Counted from the stretch's first letter, positions 1-5,204 are shown. The stretch: 5,386 nucleotides of DNA from an uncultured Verrucomicrobiota bacterium (GCA_946615275.1 CAMOHV010000118.1:1-5386), one strand, 5' to 3'. Program-made: numbers and translations. The notes: a model not told the origin generated them from the letters alone.

Positions 1-1018
1 CGGGGGCGATGTGGACGAGGCCGACGCCGTCGTCGGTCGTGACGTAGTCGTCGTTCAGCACCTGGAAGGCGCCCTCGGCGCGCTTGTCGGCGAAATACGG
101 GAACATGGGCTCGTACTCAGAGCCCTTCAGGGCGGCGCCCTTGCCCTCCCAGACTACCTCGTACTGCTCTTCCTTCTTGAAGATCGTCGAGAGGCGCGCC
201 TTGGCCATCACGTAGATTGGCCTATCCGCATCGGTCAGGTCGCGCACGGCCACGTAGTCGATGCCGGCGCCCGCGCAGATCGCGAGGTTCTCCGGAAGCG
301 TCCACGGCGTCGTCGTCCAGATGAGGAAATAGACAGGGCCTCCCGCGCTATTCGCTCTCAGCTCTTCGCTTTTGACTGACGTGGCGCGAACGCGTACCGT
401 CACGGTCGGGTCCTGCACGTCCTTGTAGTTGCTGCCGGCCTCGAAGTTGGAGAGCGGAGTGGAGAGCTTCCACGAGTAGGGCATTATGCGGTGGCTCTTG
501 TAGACGCGGCCCTGGTCCCAGAGCTGCTTGAAGACCCACCACACCGTCTCCATGAAGCCAGGGTCCATGGTCTTGTAGTCGTTGTCGAAATCGACCCAGC
601 GGCCCATGCGCGTGACGGTCTTGCGCCATTCGGAGACGTACTTGAGCACCATGGAGCGGCACTGCTCGTTGAACTTGTCCACGCCGAACGCCTTGATCTC
701 GGGCGTGCCGGCGATGCCGAGGGCCTCCTGGGCGAGGGCCTCGATGGGGAGGCCGTGCGTGTCCCAGCCGAAGCGGCGCTCGACGTACTTCCCGCGCATG
801 GTCTGGTAGCGCGGGACGATGTCCTTGATCGTGCCGGCGAGAAGATGTCCGTAGTGCGGAAGGCCGGTCGCGAACGGAGGGCCGTCGTAGAACGTGTAGC
901 GGGCCTTGCCCTCGTTGCGCTTCAGCGACTTCTCGAAGATCGACCCTTCGGCCCAGAACGCGAGAACAGCTTCCTCCATCTGCGGAAACTGGGCCTTGTT
1001 TGACACGGGTTTGAACAT
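1..1018 (-). CDS. ileS: Isoleucyl-tRNA synthetase, type 2 (eukaryote-like), N-terminal part
   Basis: Charges tRNA-Ile with isoleucine in the cytoplasm. Only the first 339 codons lie in the window; the gene runs off the left edge. The translation shows the class I signature PHYGH at residues 54-58 inside the DGPPFATGLPHYGH context, then GWDTHGLPIE (about 84-93), TPLSNFEA (187-194) and the editing-domain (CP1) motif WTTTPWTLPEN (234-244). The last visible residues, DDGVGLVHIAP, are the second editing motif, usually written GTG; here a Val replaces the Thr. The PHYGH form and FATGLP context are those of the eukaryote-like IleRS2 group, which in known members is associated with mupirocin tolerance (family knowledge, not shown here). 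The start is fixed by AAGGAG at 1024-1029, just upstream of the ATG. About nine extra residues precede WTTTPW, within a 7-bp repeat array. Identification is very secure; the C-terminal KMSKS region is outside the window. Confidence 0.97.
   Translation of the reverse strand, partial: MFKPVSNKAQFPQMEEAVLAFWAEGSIFEKSLKRNEGKARYTFYDGPPFATGLPHYGHLLAGTIKDIVPRYQTMRGKYVERRFGWDTHGLPIEALAQEALGIAGTPEIKAFGVDKFNEQCRSMVLKYVSEWRKTVTRMGRWVDFDNDYKTMDPGFMETVWWVFKQLWDQGRVYKSHRIMPYSWKLSTPLSNFEAGSNYKDVQDPTVTVRVRATSVKSEELRANSAGGPVYFLIWTTTPWTLPENLAICAGAGIDYVAVRDLTDADRPIYVMAKARLSTIFKKEEQYEVVWEGKGAALKGSEYEPMFPYFADKRAEGAFQVLNDDYVTTDDGVGLVHIAP
345..372 (-). repeat. 7-bp degenerate tandem repeat inside ileS
   Basis: On the plus strand four consecutive 7-bp units begin at 345, 352, 359 and 366, with the pattern NNGCTCT (the first and last have A and T at the sixth position). 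On the coding strand this is AGAGCNN-like. A fifth, decayed unit may follow at 373-379. The array encodes about residues 216-225 of IleRS, immediately before the editing motif WTTTPW, where other type 2 enzymes have a shorter linker as I recall them. The reading frame stays open. Confidence 0.6.
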
Positions 1019-1045
1019 ATACTCTCCTTGCTCTCCTCTATTTCT

Positions 1046-1100
1046 CTCTTCCGTCCTGGCCGTCCTAGGCGTCCTAACAGTCCTAGTCGTACCGGAAGAG
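1046..1100 (-). repeat. 9-bp tandem repeat enclosed by an 8-bp inverted repeat, in the ileS leader
   Basis: GTCCT (AGGAC on the transcribed-gene sense strand) occurs at 1053, 1062, 1071 and 1080, an exact 9-bp period. The consensus is GTCCTNNNC, and a decayed fifth unit starts at 1089. The array is enclosed by a perfect inverted repeat, CTCTTCCG at 1046-1053 and CGGAAGAG at 1093-1100. In ileS mRNA this would place four AGGA motifs in a 39-nt loop closed by an 8-bp stem, starting at about the predicted transcription start and ending about 17 nt before the ribosome binding site. Confidence 0.7.
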
Positions 1101-1106
1101 CGTAAG

Positions 1107-1115
1107 ATTATAGCA
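1107..1115 (-). promoter_or_regulatory. Extended -10 promoter of ileS
   Basis: Read on the minus strand the bases are TGC followed by TATAAT (hexamer at 1112-1107), a perfect extended -10 element of the sigma70 type. I see no good -35 hexamer at 16-18 bp, which fits an extended -10 promoter. The start point would fall near 1099-1101, giving a leader of about 82 nt. The promoter sits 20 bp beyond the stop codon of the upstream GDPD gene, so ileS may also receive read-through. Confidence 0.6.
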
Positions 1116-1132
1116 AAAACAGGCGTAAAACG

Positions 1133-2065
1133 CTAGCGCATTTCCTTCCAGAGCGAGGCGGGGCGGTCGGTGCACACCCAGTCGACGCCGCGCCCAAGCG
1201 CCGCCCAGGCGCTAGGGGCGTCGTTGACCGTCCACACTATCACCCTGATCCCGCGGGAATGCGCCAGATCGATCAGCTCCTTGGTGATGATCTCCTCGTC
1301 CCAGCGAAGAGAGACGACGGAGAAGTCCTTGGGGTTGATCTTCCTGATCCAGGCGGCGATGTCATCGGGCTCGTCGTTGATGCTCCAGCCTTTCCGCACT
1401 ATGCGGCAGGCGATGTCCCTGTAGCCGGGAAGGAACTTGTTCAGCCAGCGCGGCCTCGCGCCCTGGAAGAATATGTTGTTCGCGTTGACGTTTGGATGGC
1501 GCGCGATCGCCTCCTTGATCTTGGGGAGTATCTGTTCCTTGCGGGGATCCTTGATCTCGAGGATTATGAAGCGTCCGTCGCGCGCGAACGAAAGAAGATC
1601 GTCTATCGTAGGGTACTTGGTGCCCTTCCACTGCGGGCCCATCCACACGCCGGCGTCGGCGTTCTCGAGCTGGCCCTTCCATACGGCGTTCGTGGACCAT
1701 GTGTTCATGCCGCTCCCCTTCCGGCGGAGGAACATGTCGTGGGTGGTGAACACCACTCCGTCCTTGGTCATGTAGAGGTCGGTCTCGATGTTGAATCCAC
1801 CGTCGGCCGCGGCCTTGAAGGCCGGGACGGTGTTCTCGGGCGCGGACTCGGAGTCGCCGCGATGCCCCGCGATGCGCGACTTGTCGACCTTGTCCTTCAG
1901 ACGCTCCTTCGCGGCGGCGGCCTCCGCCTTCACCTCGTCCGAGGCCGGCGGCAGGACGTACTTGTTGGGCTGCGGCGTCCCCGCCGGCCATGCGAACGCG
2001 CCTGCGGCCGCGCACACGCACGCCGCAAACACTACTTTCATCTTGATAGACGCTGAGTCGGTCAT
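1133..2065 (-). CDS. Exported glycerophosphodiester phosphodiesterase (GDPD family)
   Basis: A 310-residue protein that should hydrolyse glycerophosphodiesters to glycerol-3-phosphate and an alcohol, outside the cytoplasm. Residues 1-25 form a Sec signal peptide: Lys8 and Lys10, an Ala/Val-rich core, then AFA before Trp26. The GDPD domain starts near residue 65. It has HRG (His68, Arg69) with PENT, IETDLYMTKDG (Glu94, Asp96), HD (His109), LEIK (Glu170, Lys172), WTVN (278-281) and a closing CTDRP, so all residues of the known GDPD active site are present. An Ala/Lys-rich helix (about 43-62) separates signal and domain. I chose the ATG at 2065 because GGAG lies 7 nt upstream. A GTG at 2182 would add 39 residues that bury the signal peptide. 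The next ATG, at 2041, lacks a Shine-Dalgarno site. The natural substrate is not predictable from sequence. Confidence 0.92.
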   Translation of the reverse strand: MTDSASIKMKVVFAACVCAAAGAFAWPAGTPQPNKYVLPPASDEVKAEAAAAKERLKDKVDKSRIAGHRGDSESAPENTVPAFKAAADGGFNIETDLYMTKDGVVFTTHDMFLRRKGSGMNTWSTNAVWKGQLENADAGVWMGPQWKGTKYPTIDDLLSFARDGRFIILEIKDPRKEQILPKIKEAIARHPNVNANNIFFQGARPRWLNKFLPGYRDIACRIVRKGWSINDEPDDIAAWIRKINPKDFSVVSLRWDEEIITKELIDLAHSRGIRVIVWTVNDAPSAWAALGRGVDWVCTDRPASLWKEMR

Positions 2066-2102
2066 CTGCTTTCTCCATTTATTCTTGTTTTCTTTGCAGG
2101 AA

Positions 2103-2131
2103 AGTATACACTTTTCTCCGCCGGAAGGCAA
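2103..2131 (-). promoter_or_regulatory. Putative sigma70 promoter of the GDPD gene
   Basis: On the minus strand TTGCCT (2131-2126, four of six matches to TTGACA) is followed after 17 bp by TATACT (2108-2103, five of six to TATAAT). The start point would lie near 2096, leaving about 30 nt before the ATG at 2065. A 7-bp inverted repeat, GCCGGAA at 2120-2126 and TTCCGGC at 2138-2144, overlaps the -35 region and could bind a regulator. Confidence 0.5.
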
Positions 2132-2206
2132 CGCCCATTCCGGCAATGCGCGTATGTTCGCGGACACATCTCCGTTATTCACCCATGGACATCATGGAAG
2201 AGTTGA

Positions 2207-2258
2207 CATGGCGGCATATCATTATGCCGCTGTGGCGGCGCGCTGTGGACAACGCGCC
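2207..2258. other. Two adjacent hairpins downstream of the toxin gene
   Basis: The 200 bp between the toxin stop and the GDPD start hold no credible gene. Just beyond the toxin stop are two inverted repeats. The first has GGCGCG at 2237-2242 and CGCGCC at 2253-2258. The second, GCGGCATA at 2211-2218 and TATGCCGC at 2223-2230, is a perfect 8-bp stem with a 4-nt loop. Neither is followed by a T-run on the minus strand, so they are not classical intrinsic terminators. They could protect the 3' end of the toxin-antitoxin mRNA or mark the edge of an inserted segment. Confidence 0.5.
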
Positions 2259-2265
2259 CTGCCAG

Positions 2266-2541
2266 TCAGAACAGGTCGGCGTGGGAGCCGGTGCGGGTGA
2301 GGGTCAGGACAAGGACGTCGTCTTGAATCGTGTAGAGCAGCAGCCAGTCACTTTCGATGTGGCAATCACGGAGTCCAGTCAGGTTTCCAGTGAGTGCATG
2401 GTCATGGTACTGCGGGGGGAGCGTTTCGCCTGCTGCAAGTATGTTGACTACAGTTTCAAGCTTGTCGAGGTCGGCACCTCGTCTGAGCAGTTTCTTGAGT
2501 TCTTTTCGGAACTTTTTTGTTCGACGGACTGTGTACTTCAT
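2266..2541 (-). CDS. yafQ: YafQ-family toxin (RelE superfamily mRNA interferase)
   Basis: A 91-residue toxin of a type II toxin-antitoxin pair. Known YafQ proteins cleave mRNA on the ribosome and are held inactive by DinJ. The N-terminus is basic (MKYTVRRTKKFRKELKKLLRR, with many Lys/Arg), followed by LPPQYHDHALTGNLTG, the segment RDCHIESDWLLLY, and the C-terminal end TGSHADLF. His48, Asp59, His61, Asp65, Trp66, His87 and Phe91 line up with the conserved positions of E. coli YafQ as I remember it. His87 corresponds to the catalytic histidine. Length matches the family (about 92 residues), so the toxin appears intact. Its ATG overlaps the antitoxin stop codon as ATGA, which implies translational coupling with the antitoxin made first. 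Base composition is clearly lower in GC than the flanking genes: one counted 60-base line (2341-2400) is 53% GC, against 72% at 4441-4500. Confidence 0.92.
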   Translation of the reverse strand: MKYTVRRTKKFRKELKKLLRRGADLDKLETVVNILAAGETLPPQYHDHALTGNLTGLRDCHIESDWLLLYTIQDDVLVLTLTRTGSHADLF

Positions 2542-2810
2542 GAGAGCAGAAACTCCCTCAGCTTAGCTGGATCGTTGCAGGACGGCGCGTTGGGATCGTG
2601 CGCGATGCGCTTGGCCTCTTCAAAGGCCTCCAGGGTTTCTTCGCGCGGCGTTTTCTTGCGTCCGAGCTTGAAAGGAATCTCGCCTACGTCGATGCACTTC
2701 TTGAAGAAGCACGTGATGGCGGTGGTGAGGTTCATGCCAATGTCCGAGAAAAACTCCTCGGCTTCGGCTTTGAGGTCTTCGTCCATGCGGATGGAAAGCG
2801 TTGTTGTCAT
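2538..2810 (-). CDS. dinJ: RelB/DinJ-family antitoxin
   Basis: A 90-residue antitoxin for the overlapping YafQ toxin. The N-terminal MTTTLSIRMDEDLKAEAEEFFSDIG is the ribbon-helix-helix DNA-binding segment typical of RelB/DinJ, with the short beta strand at residues 3-9. It is followed by MNLTTAITCFFKKCI and then the conserved IPFKL at 45-49. The acidic and proline-containing C-terminal half (about 51-90) should be the flexible part that wraps the toxin. I chose the ATG at 2810 because AAGGA lies 9 nt upstream. The frame stays open further upstream to 3035, but that extension crosses the promoter and the end of coaC and has no family similarity. The pair is expected to repress its own promoter through the ribbon-helix-helix dimer, and an inverted repeat sits at the predicted start point. 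Confidence 0.93.
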   Translation of the reverse strand: MTTTLSIRMDEDLKAEAEEFFSDIGMNLTTAITCFFKKCIDVGEIPFKLGRKKTPREETLEAFEEAKRIAHDPNAPSCNDPAKLREFLLS

Positions 2811-2826
2811 TGCAGATTGTCCTTTT

Positions 2827-2855
2827 TGTGATAAAGATATCAATATTGTATCACA
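2827..2855. promoter_or_regulatory. Probable operator of the toxin-antitoxin operon
   Basis: TGTGATA at 2827-2833 and TATCACA at 2849-2855 form a perfect 7-bp inverted repeat with a 15-bp centre. The centre contains two further palindromes, GATATC (2836-2841) and CAATATTG (2841-2848). The repeat covers the -10 hexamer and the predicted start point, as expected for autorepression by a RelB/DinJ ribbon-helix-helix antitoxin alone or with its toxin. Binding is inferred, not shown. Confidence 0.6.
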
Positions 2856-2873
2856 GAATATGTGCAATGTCAA
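2845..2873 (-). promoter_or_regulatory. Sigma70 promoter of the antitoxin-toxin operon
   Basis: On the minus strand a perfect TTGACA (2873-2868) is followed after exactly 17 bp by TACAAT (2850-2845, five of six to TATAAT). The start point should fall near 2838, about 28 nt before the antitoxin ATG. The surrounding 60 bases (2821-2880) are only 32% GC by my count, the most AT-rich stretch I noticed in the window. This is the best promoter match in the window. Confidence 0.8.
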
Positions 2874-2940
2874 TGCGGTATAGGGCGACGCGCCGAGACA
2901 GAGGCGGACAGGTTTCCCGGCGACCGAGGGGAATTGGATG

Positions 2941-3480
2941 CTACCTTCCTTTTTCGAGAGCGCAAGAGAGCTTGAATATCTCCTCCGGCTCGGCCATGCG
3001 CCCCACGCCGCTTGCGCCGCACGCGAGCTCGCCATCGCCCATCTCCACGAACTTCACCCCGCGCGCCTTGAGCGACGCGAAGTTCGCCTGCGTGGCGGGG
3101 TTCTCGTACATCCCCGTGTTCATCGCCGGGGCCACCACTATCGGCGCCTTAGTCGCGAGCAGTATGGACGAAAGCAGGTCGTCCGCGATGCCGTGCGCCA
3201 TCTTCGCGAGGATGTTGGCCGTGGCCGGCGCCACGACCACGAGATCGGCCGCCTCGGCGAGCGAGATGTGCCCGGGCTTCCATTCGTCGGACGGGCCGAA
3301 GAGCGCGGTGGGGACGGGGTTGCGGCTCAGCGTGCGGAACGTGAGCGGCGTCACGAACTCCGTCGCGTGCGCCGTCATCACCACATGCACGTCGTATCCG
3401 CCCTTCACGAAGAGCCTCACGAGCTCACACGCCTTGTAGGCCGCGATCCCGCCAGTGACGCCCACTACTACGGTCTTCAT
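2941..3480 (-). CDS. coaC: Stand-alone phosphopantothenoylcysteine decarboxylase (flavoprotein)
   Basis: Decarboxylates 4'-phosphopantothenoylcysteine to 4'-phosphopantetheine in coenzyme A synthesis, using FMN; cytoplasmic. The 179 residues show the flavoprotein fold start VVVGVTGGIAAYK (residues 4-16), the catalytic His71 in GHISLAEAADLVVVAPATAN, NILAKMAHGIADDLLSS (89-105), the substrate-binding PAMN (118-121) and the lid motif ACGASGVGRM with Cys154 (153-162). In most bacteria this domain is fused to CoaB, the synthetase, in a protein of about 400 residues. Here the frame stops about 18 residues after the lid motif and no CoaB sequence follows, so the ligase must be encoded elsewhere. Its ATG overlaps the stop of the upstream EEP-GDPD gene (ATGA). 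The only Shine-Dalgarno-like bases are a run of eight G residues 7 nt upstream, so translation probably depends on coupling. A related HFCD flavoprotein with another substrate is possible but less likely. Confidence 0.9.
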   Translation of the reverse strand: MKTVVVGVTGGIAAYKACELVRLFVKGGYDVHVVMTAHATEFVTPLTFRTLSRNPVPTALFGPSDEWKPGHISLAEAADLVVVAPATANILAKMAHGIADDLLSSILLATKAPIVVAPAMNTGMYENPATQANFASLKARGVKFVEMGDGELACGASGVGRMAEPEEIFKLSCALEKGR

Positions 3481-5204
3481 CGTCTGCCCCCCCCTACTGC
3501 TGTGCCGTCAAGCTTCACGCCGCCGAGGAAGCGCGCCCACGCGGGGGCGTCGCACGGGAAGTTGCATGTGAAGCCGGCCGCGCCCAATTCGCGCGCCTGC
3601 CGGAGGTCGGACGGCGAATTGACGCCGTATAGGCGGAACTCCAGCCCGGCCGCGCGGATCTTGTCGGCGTCGGAGCGCGAGAACGCGTTCTTCGTGGATC
3701 CGCATCCGGGGCAGAACACCTCGATGTTCGCCTCCCTGCACTTGGCGATCGCGTCCTGGGCGTTGAAAGGACCCTTGCGGCGGATTCCGACGAGCCACAC
3801 TGCGCGGTACTTGGGATAGCGCGCCTTGAAGTCCTTGAGCGCCGCGTACTGGAAGGAGGAGACGACTATGTTGCTCTCCGCGAGGCCGGCCGCCTTCACC
3901 GCGGCGTCGAAGATGTCCGCGTACTGCGGCGAATAGCCCTTGATCTCGGCCTGGAGCACGCCGTCCTTGGGCACAACGGCGAGGACCTGGTCGAGAAGCG
4001 GTATCCTGTGGACCTTCTTGTCCTTCGCCGTTGAAGTGGCGGCGAGGTCGAGCGTCGCGACATCCTCGGGCGTGAGGTCCGCGACCTTCTTCGCGCATCC
4101 TGTGAGGGCCTTCAGCTCGCCATCGGCGTGCATGCACACCATCTGCCCGGCCTTGGTGTGGTGGAAGTCGGTCTCGACCCACTTGAATCCGGCGGCGTAG
4201 GCGCGGCGGATGGCCTCGAGCGAGTTCTGCGGCACGGTCTCGTCCCACCAGCCGCGATGCGCGATGAGCTGCATTCTCTGCTCGGCGGGGATTGGGGAGG
4301 CCTGCGGCAGCATGTCGAGGTCCACGACCACGGGCGAATGGTCGGAGATGTTCACGGCGTCCTCCTCCGTGACGACGGCGTGCCTGAGCGCGCGGAAGCC
4401 GTCGAGGCTGAATAGCACATGGTCGAGCATGGCGTCGCCCTTCTGTCCGCCCGCGCGCCCCTTGCAGCGCCCGTTCTCGTCGCGGACGATGTGGCCGTGC
4501 CAGCTGGGGGTCTTGGAGCGGACGGGGGCAACCTCCCCTGCGTCGGCGAAGCCGAACTGATCGAACGTGGCGAGCGCCATCGCGCCCTTGGCGCAGTTGA
4601 GGTCGCCGCCGCCCACGACGGGGAGATCGCCCCACTTCGCGCGTATCCTCTCGATGCGCGCGAGGACATGGCGCGCGTTCAGCTCGCGTATGGCGTCGGA
4701 CTCTTCGCCGTTGGACTTCCACCAGAAGTGGGTCGCGAAGGCGATCAGGCGCCTCCCGCTCTCGCGGTCCTCCAGGACGGCCCATGTGAGGCTCTTCTCC
4801 TTCTGGAGGATCAGATGGTAGAAGTCGAGGCCGCTGTCGAGCAGGTTGAAGCGAGAGAGGCGGTACATGAGCGGCTCGTGGTTCACCCAGTTCGGGCGGC
4901 GCTTGGCGAGGACGGCCCCGGCGCGCACGAGCGCCTCGTCCTCGTCCCCGCGCACCACGCCGAACTCCTCCATCTCCCTGAAGAGGCGGCTGTTCCACCA
5001 TCCGCCGTTCACCTCCTGCCAGGAGATGAGGTCTGGCGCCTGGCGGCGCACGACGGCTATGGCGCGCTCCTCGCGCTCATCGGCGGTGAAGCCGCCGTAG
5101 CCCGCCCCGTAGATGTTGAACGACATGAACCTTATCGGCGCAGCGCCCGCCGCCATGACCGCGAGCGCGAACGCCGCCGCGCATCTCATTGCAGATTTTT
5201 TCAT
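3477..5204 (-). CDS. Exported fusion enzyme: EEP-fold hydrolase plus GDPD phosphodiesterase
   Basis: A 575-residue exported protein with two phosphodiester-cleaving domains. Residues 1-22 are a signal peptide (Lys2, Lys3, Arg7, hydrophobic core, AGA-A). The EEP domain spans about 24-297: MSFNIYG (Asn30), WQEV (Glu64), THFWW (His159), GGGDLN (Asp201, Asn203), LDHV (Asp261) and ISDHSP (Asp288, His289), so the metal and catalytic positions of the DNase I/exonuclease III/sphingomyelinase fold are kept. The GDPD domain spans about 312-562: AHRG (His316, Arg317), VETDF (Glu344, Asp346), MHAD (His359), AEIK (Glu420, Lys422), YGVNS and CNFP. The usual HD is HA and PENT is PQNS. The two activities may act in turn on one extracellular phosphodiester, but the substrate is unknown. 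ATG 5204 gives a good signal peptide yet has no Shine-Dalgarno site; ATG 5189 (Met6) is an alternative. It overlaps coaC by 4 nt. Confidence 0.9.
   Translation of the reverse strand: MKKSAMRCAAAFALAVMAAGAAPIRFMSFNIYGAGYGGFTADEREERAIAVVRRQAPDLISWQEVNGGWWNSRLFREMEEFGVVRGDEDEALVRAGAVLAKRRPNWVNHEPLMYRLSRFNLLDSGLDFYHLILQKEKSLTWAVLEDRESGRRLIAFATHFWWKSNGEESDAIRELNARHVLARIERIRAKWGDLPVVGGGDLNCAKGAMALATFDQFGFADAGEVAPVRSKTPSWHGHIVRDENGRCKGRAGGQKGDAMLDHVLFSLDGFRALRHAVVTEEDAVNISDHSPVVVDLDMLPQASPIPAEQRMQLIAHRGWWDETVPQNSLEAIRRAYAAGFKWVETDFHHTKAGQMVCMHADGELKALTGCAKKVADLTPEDVATLDLAATSTAKDKKVHRIPLLDQVLAVVPKDGVLQAEIKGYSPQYADIFDAAVKAAGLAESNIVVSSFQYAALKDFKARYPKYRAVWLVGIRRKGPFNAQDAIAKCREANIEVFCPGCGSTKNAFSRSDADKIRAAGLEFRLYGVNSPSDLRQARELGAAGFTCNFPCDAPAWARFLGGVKLDGTAVGGGRR

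Noticed and set aside
1..30. Val replacing Thr in the GTG motif of the IleRS editing domain as a sign of lost editing
   Set aside because: The main editing motif WTTTPWTLP is intact and I recall GVG variants in other IleRS; one substitution is not enough to claim loss.
491..1003. Long open plus-strand frames opposite ileS, GDPD and the EEP-GDPD gene (for example 491-1003, 1259-2056, 4419-5318)
   Set aside because: They lie antisense to genes with clear family motifs, have low-complexity Ala/Arg/Val-rich translations typical of GC-rich shadows, and show no recognisable domain.
1046..1100. CRISPR array reading of the 9-bp repeats
   Set aside because: Units are 9 bp with no spacers of CRISPR length and there are no cas genes.
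1019..1115. T-box riboswitch in the ileS leader
   Set aside because: The leader is only about 82 nt and lacks the T-box AGGGTGG-type core and any terminator/antiterminator pair.
1116..1132. Intrinsic terminator after the GDPD gene (GCGT-TTT-ACGC followed by CTGTTTTTG)
   Set aside because: The stem has only four base pairs and the T-run is interrupted and short; it also overlaps the region just before the ileS promoter.
2066..2182. Upstream extension of the GDPD gene to a GTG at 2182
   Set aside because: It would add 39 residues ahead of a good signal peptide and read through the predicted promoter; the ATG at 2065 has a GGAG at proper spacing.
2203..2225. Plus-strand promoter starting with TTGACA at 2203-2208
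   Set aside because: No -10 hexamer at 15-19 bp spacing and no plus-strand gene downstream.
2244..2252. DnaA-box-like TTGTCCACA (minus strand)
   Set aside because: One mismatch to TTATNCACA, single copy, within a hairpin loop, with no AT-rich unwinding region or dnaA/dnaN nearby; no support for an origin.
2811..3035. Upstream extension of the antitoxin frame to 3035
   Set aside because: It overlaps coaC and the TTGACA/TACAAT promoter; the RelB/DinJ domain begins exactly at the ATG at 2810, which has its own AAGGA.
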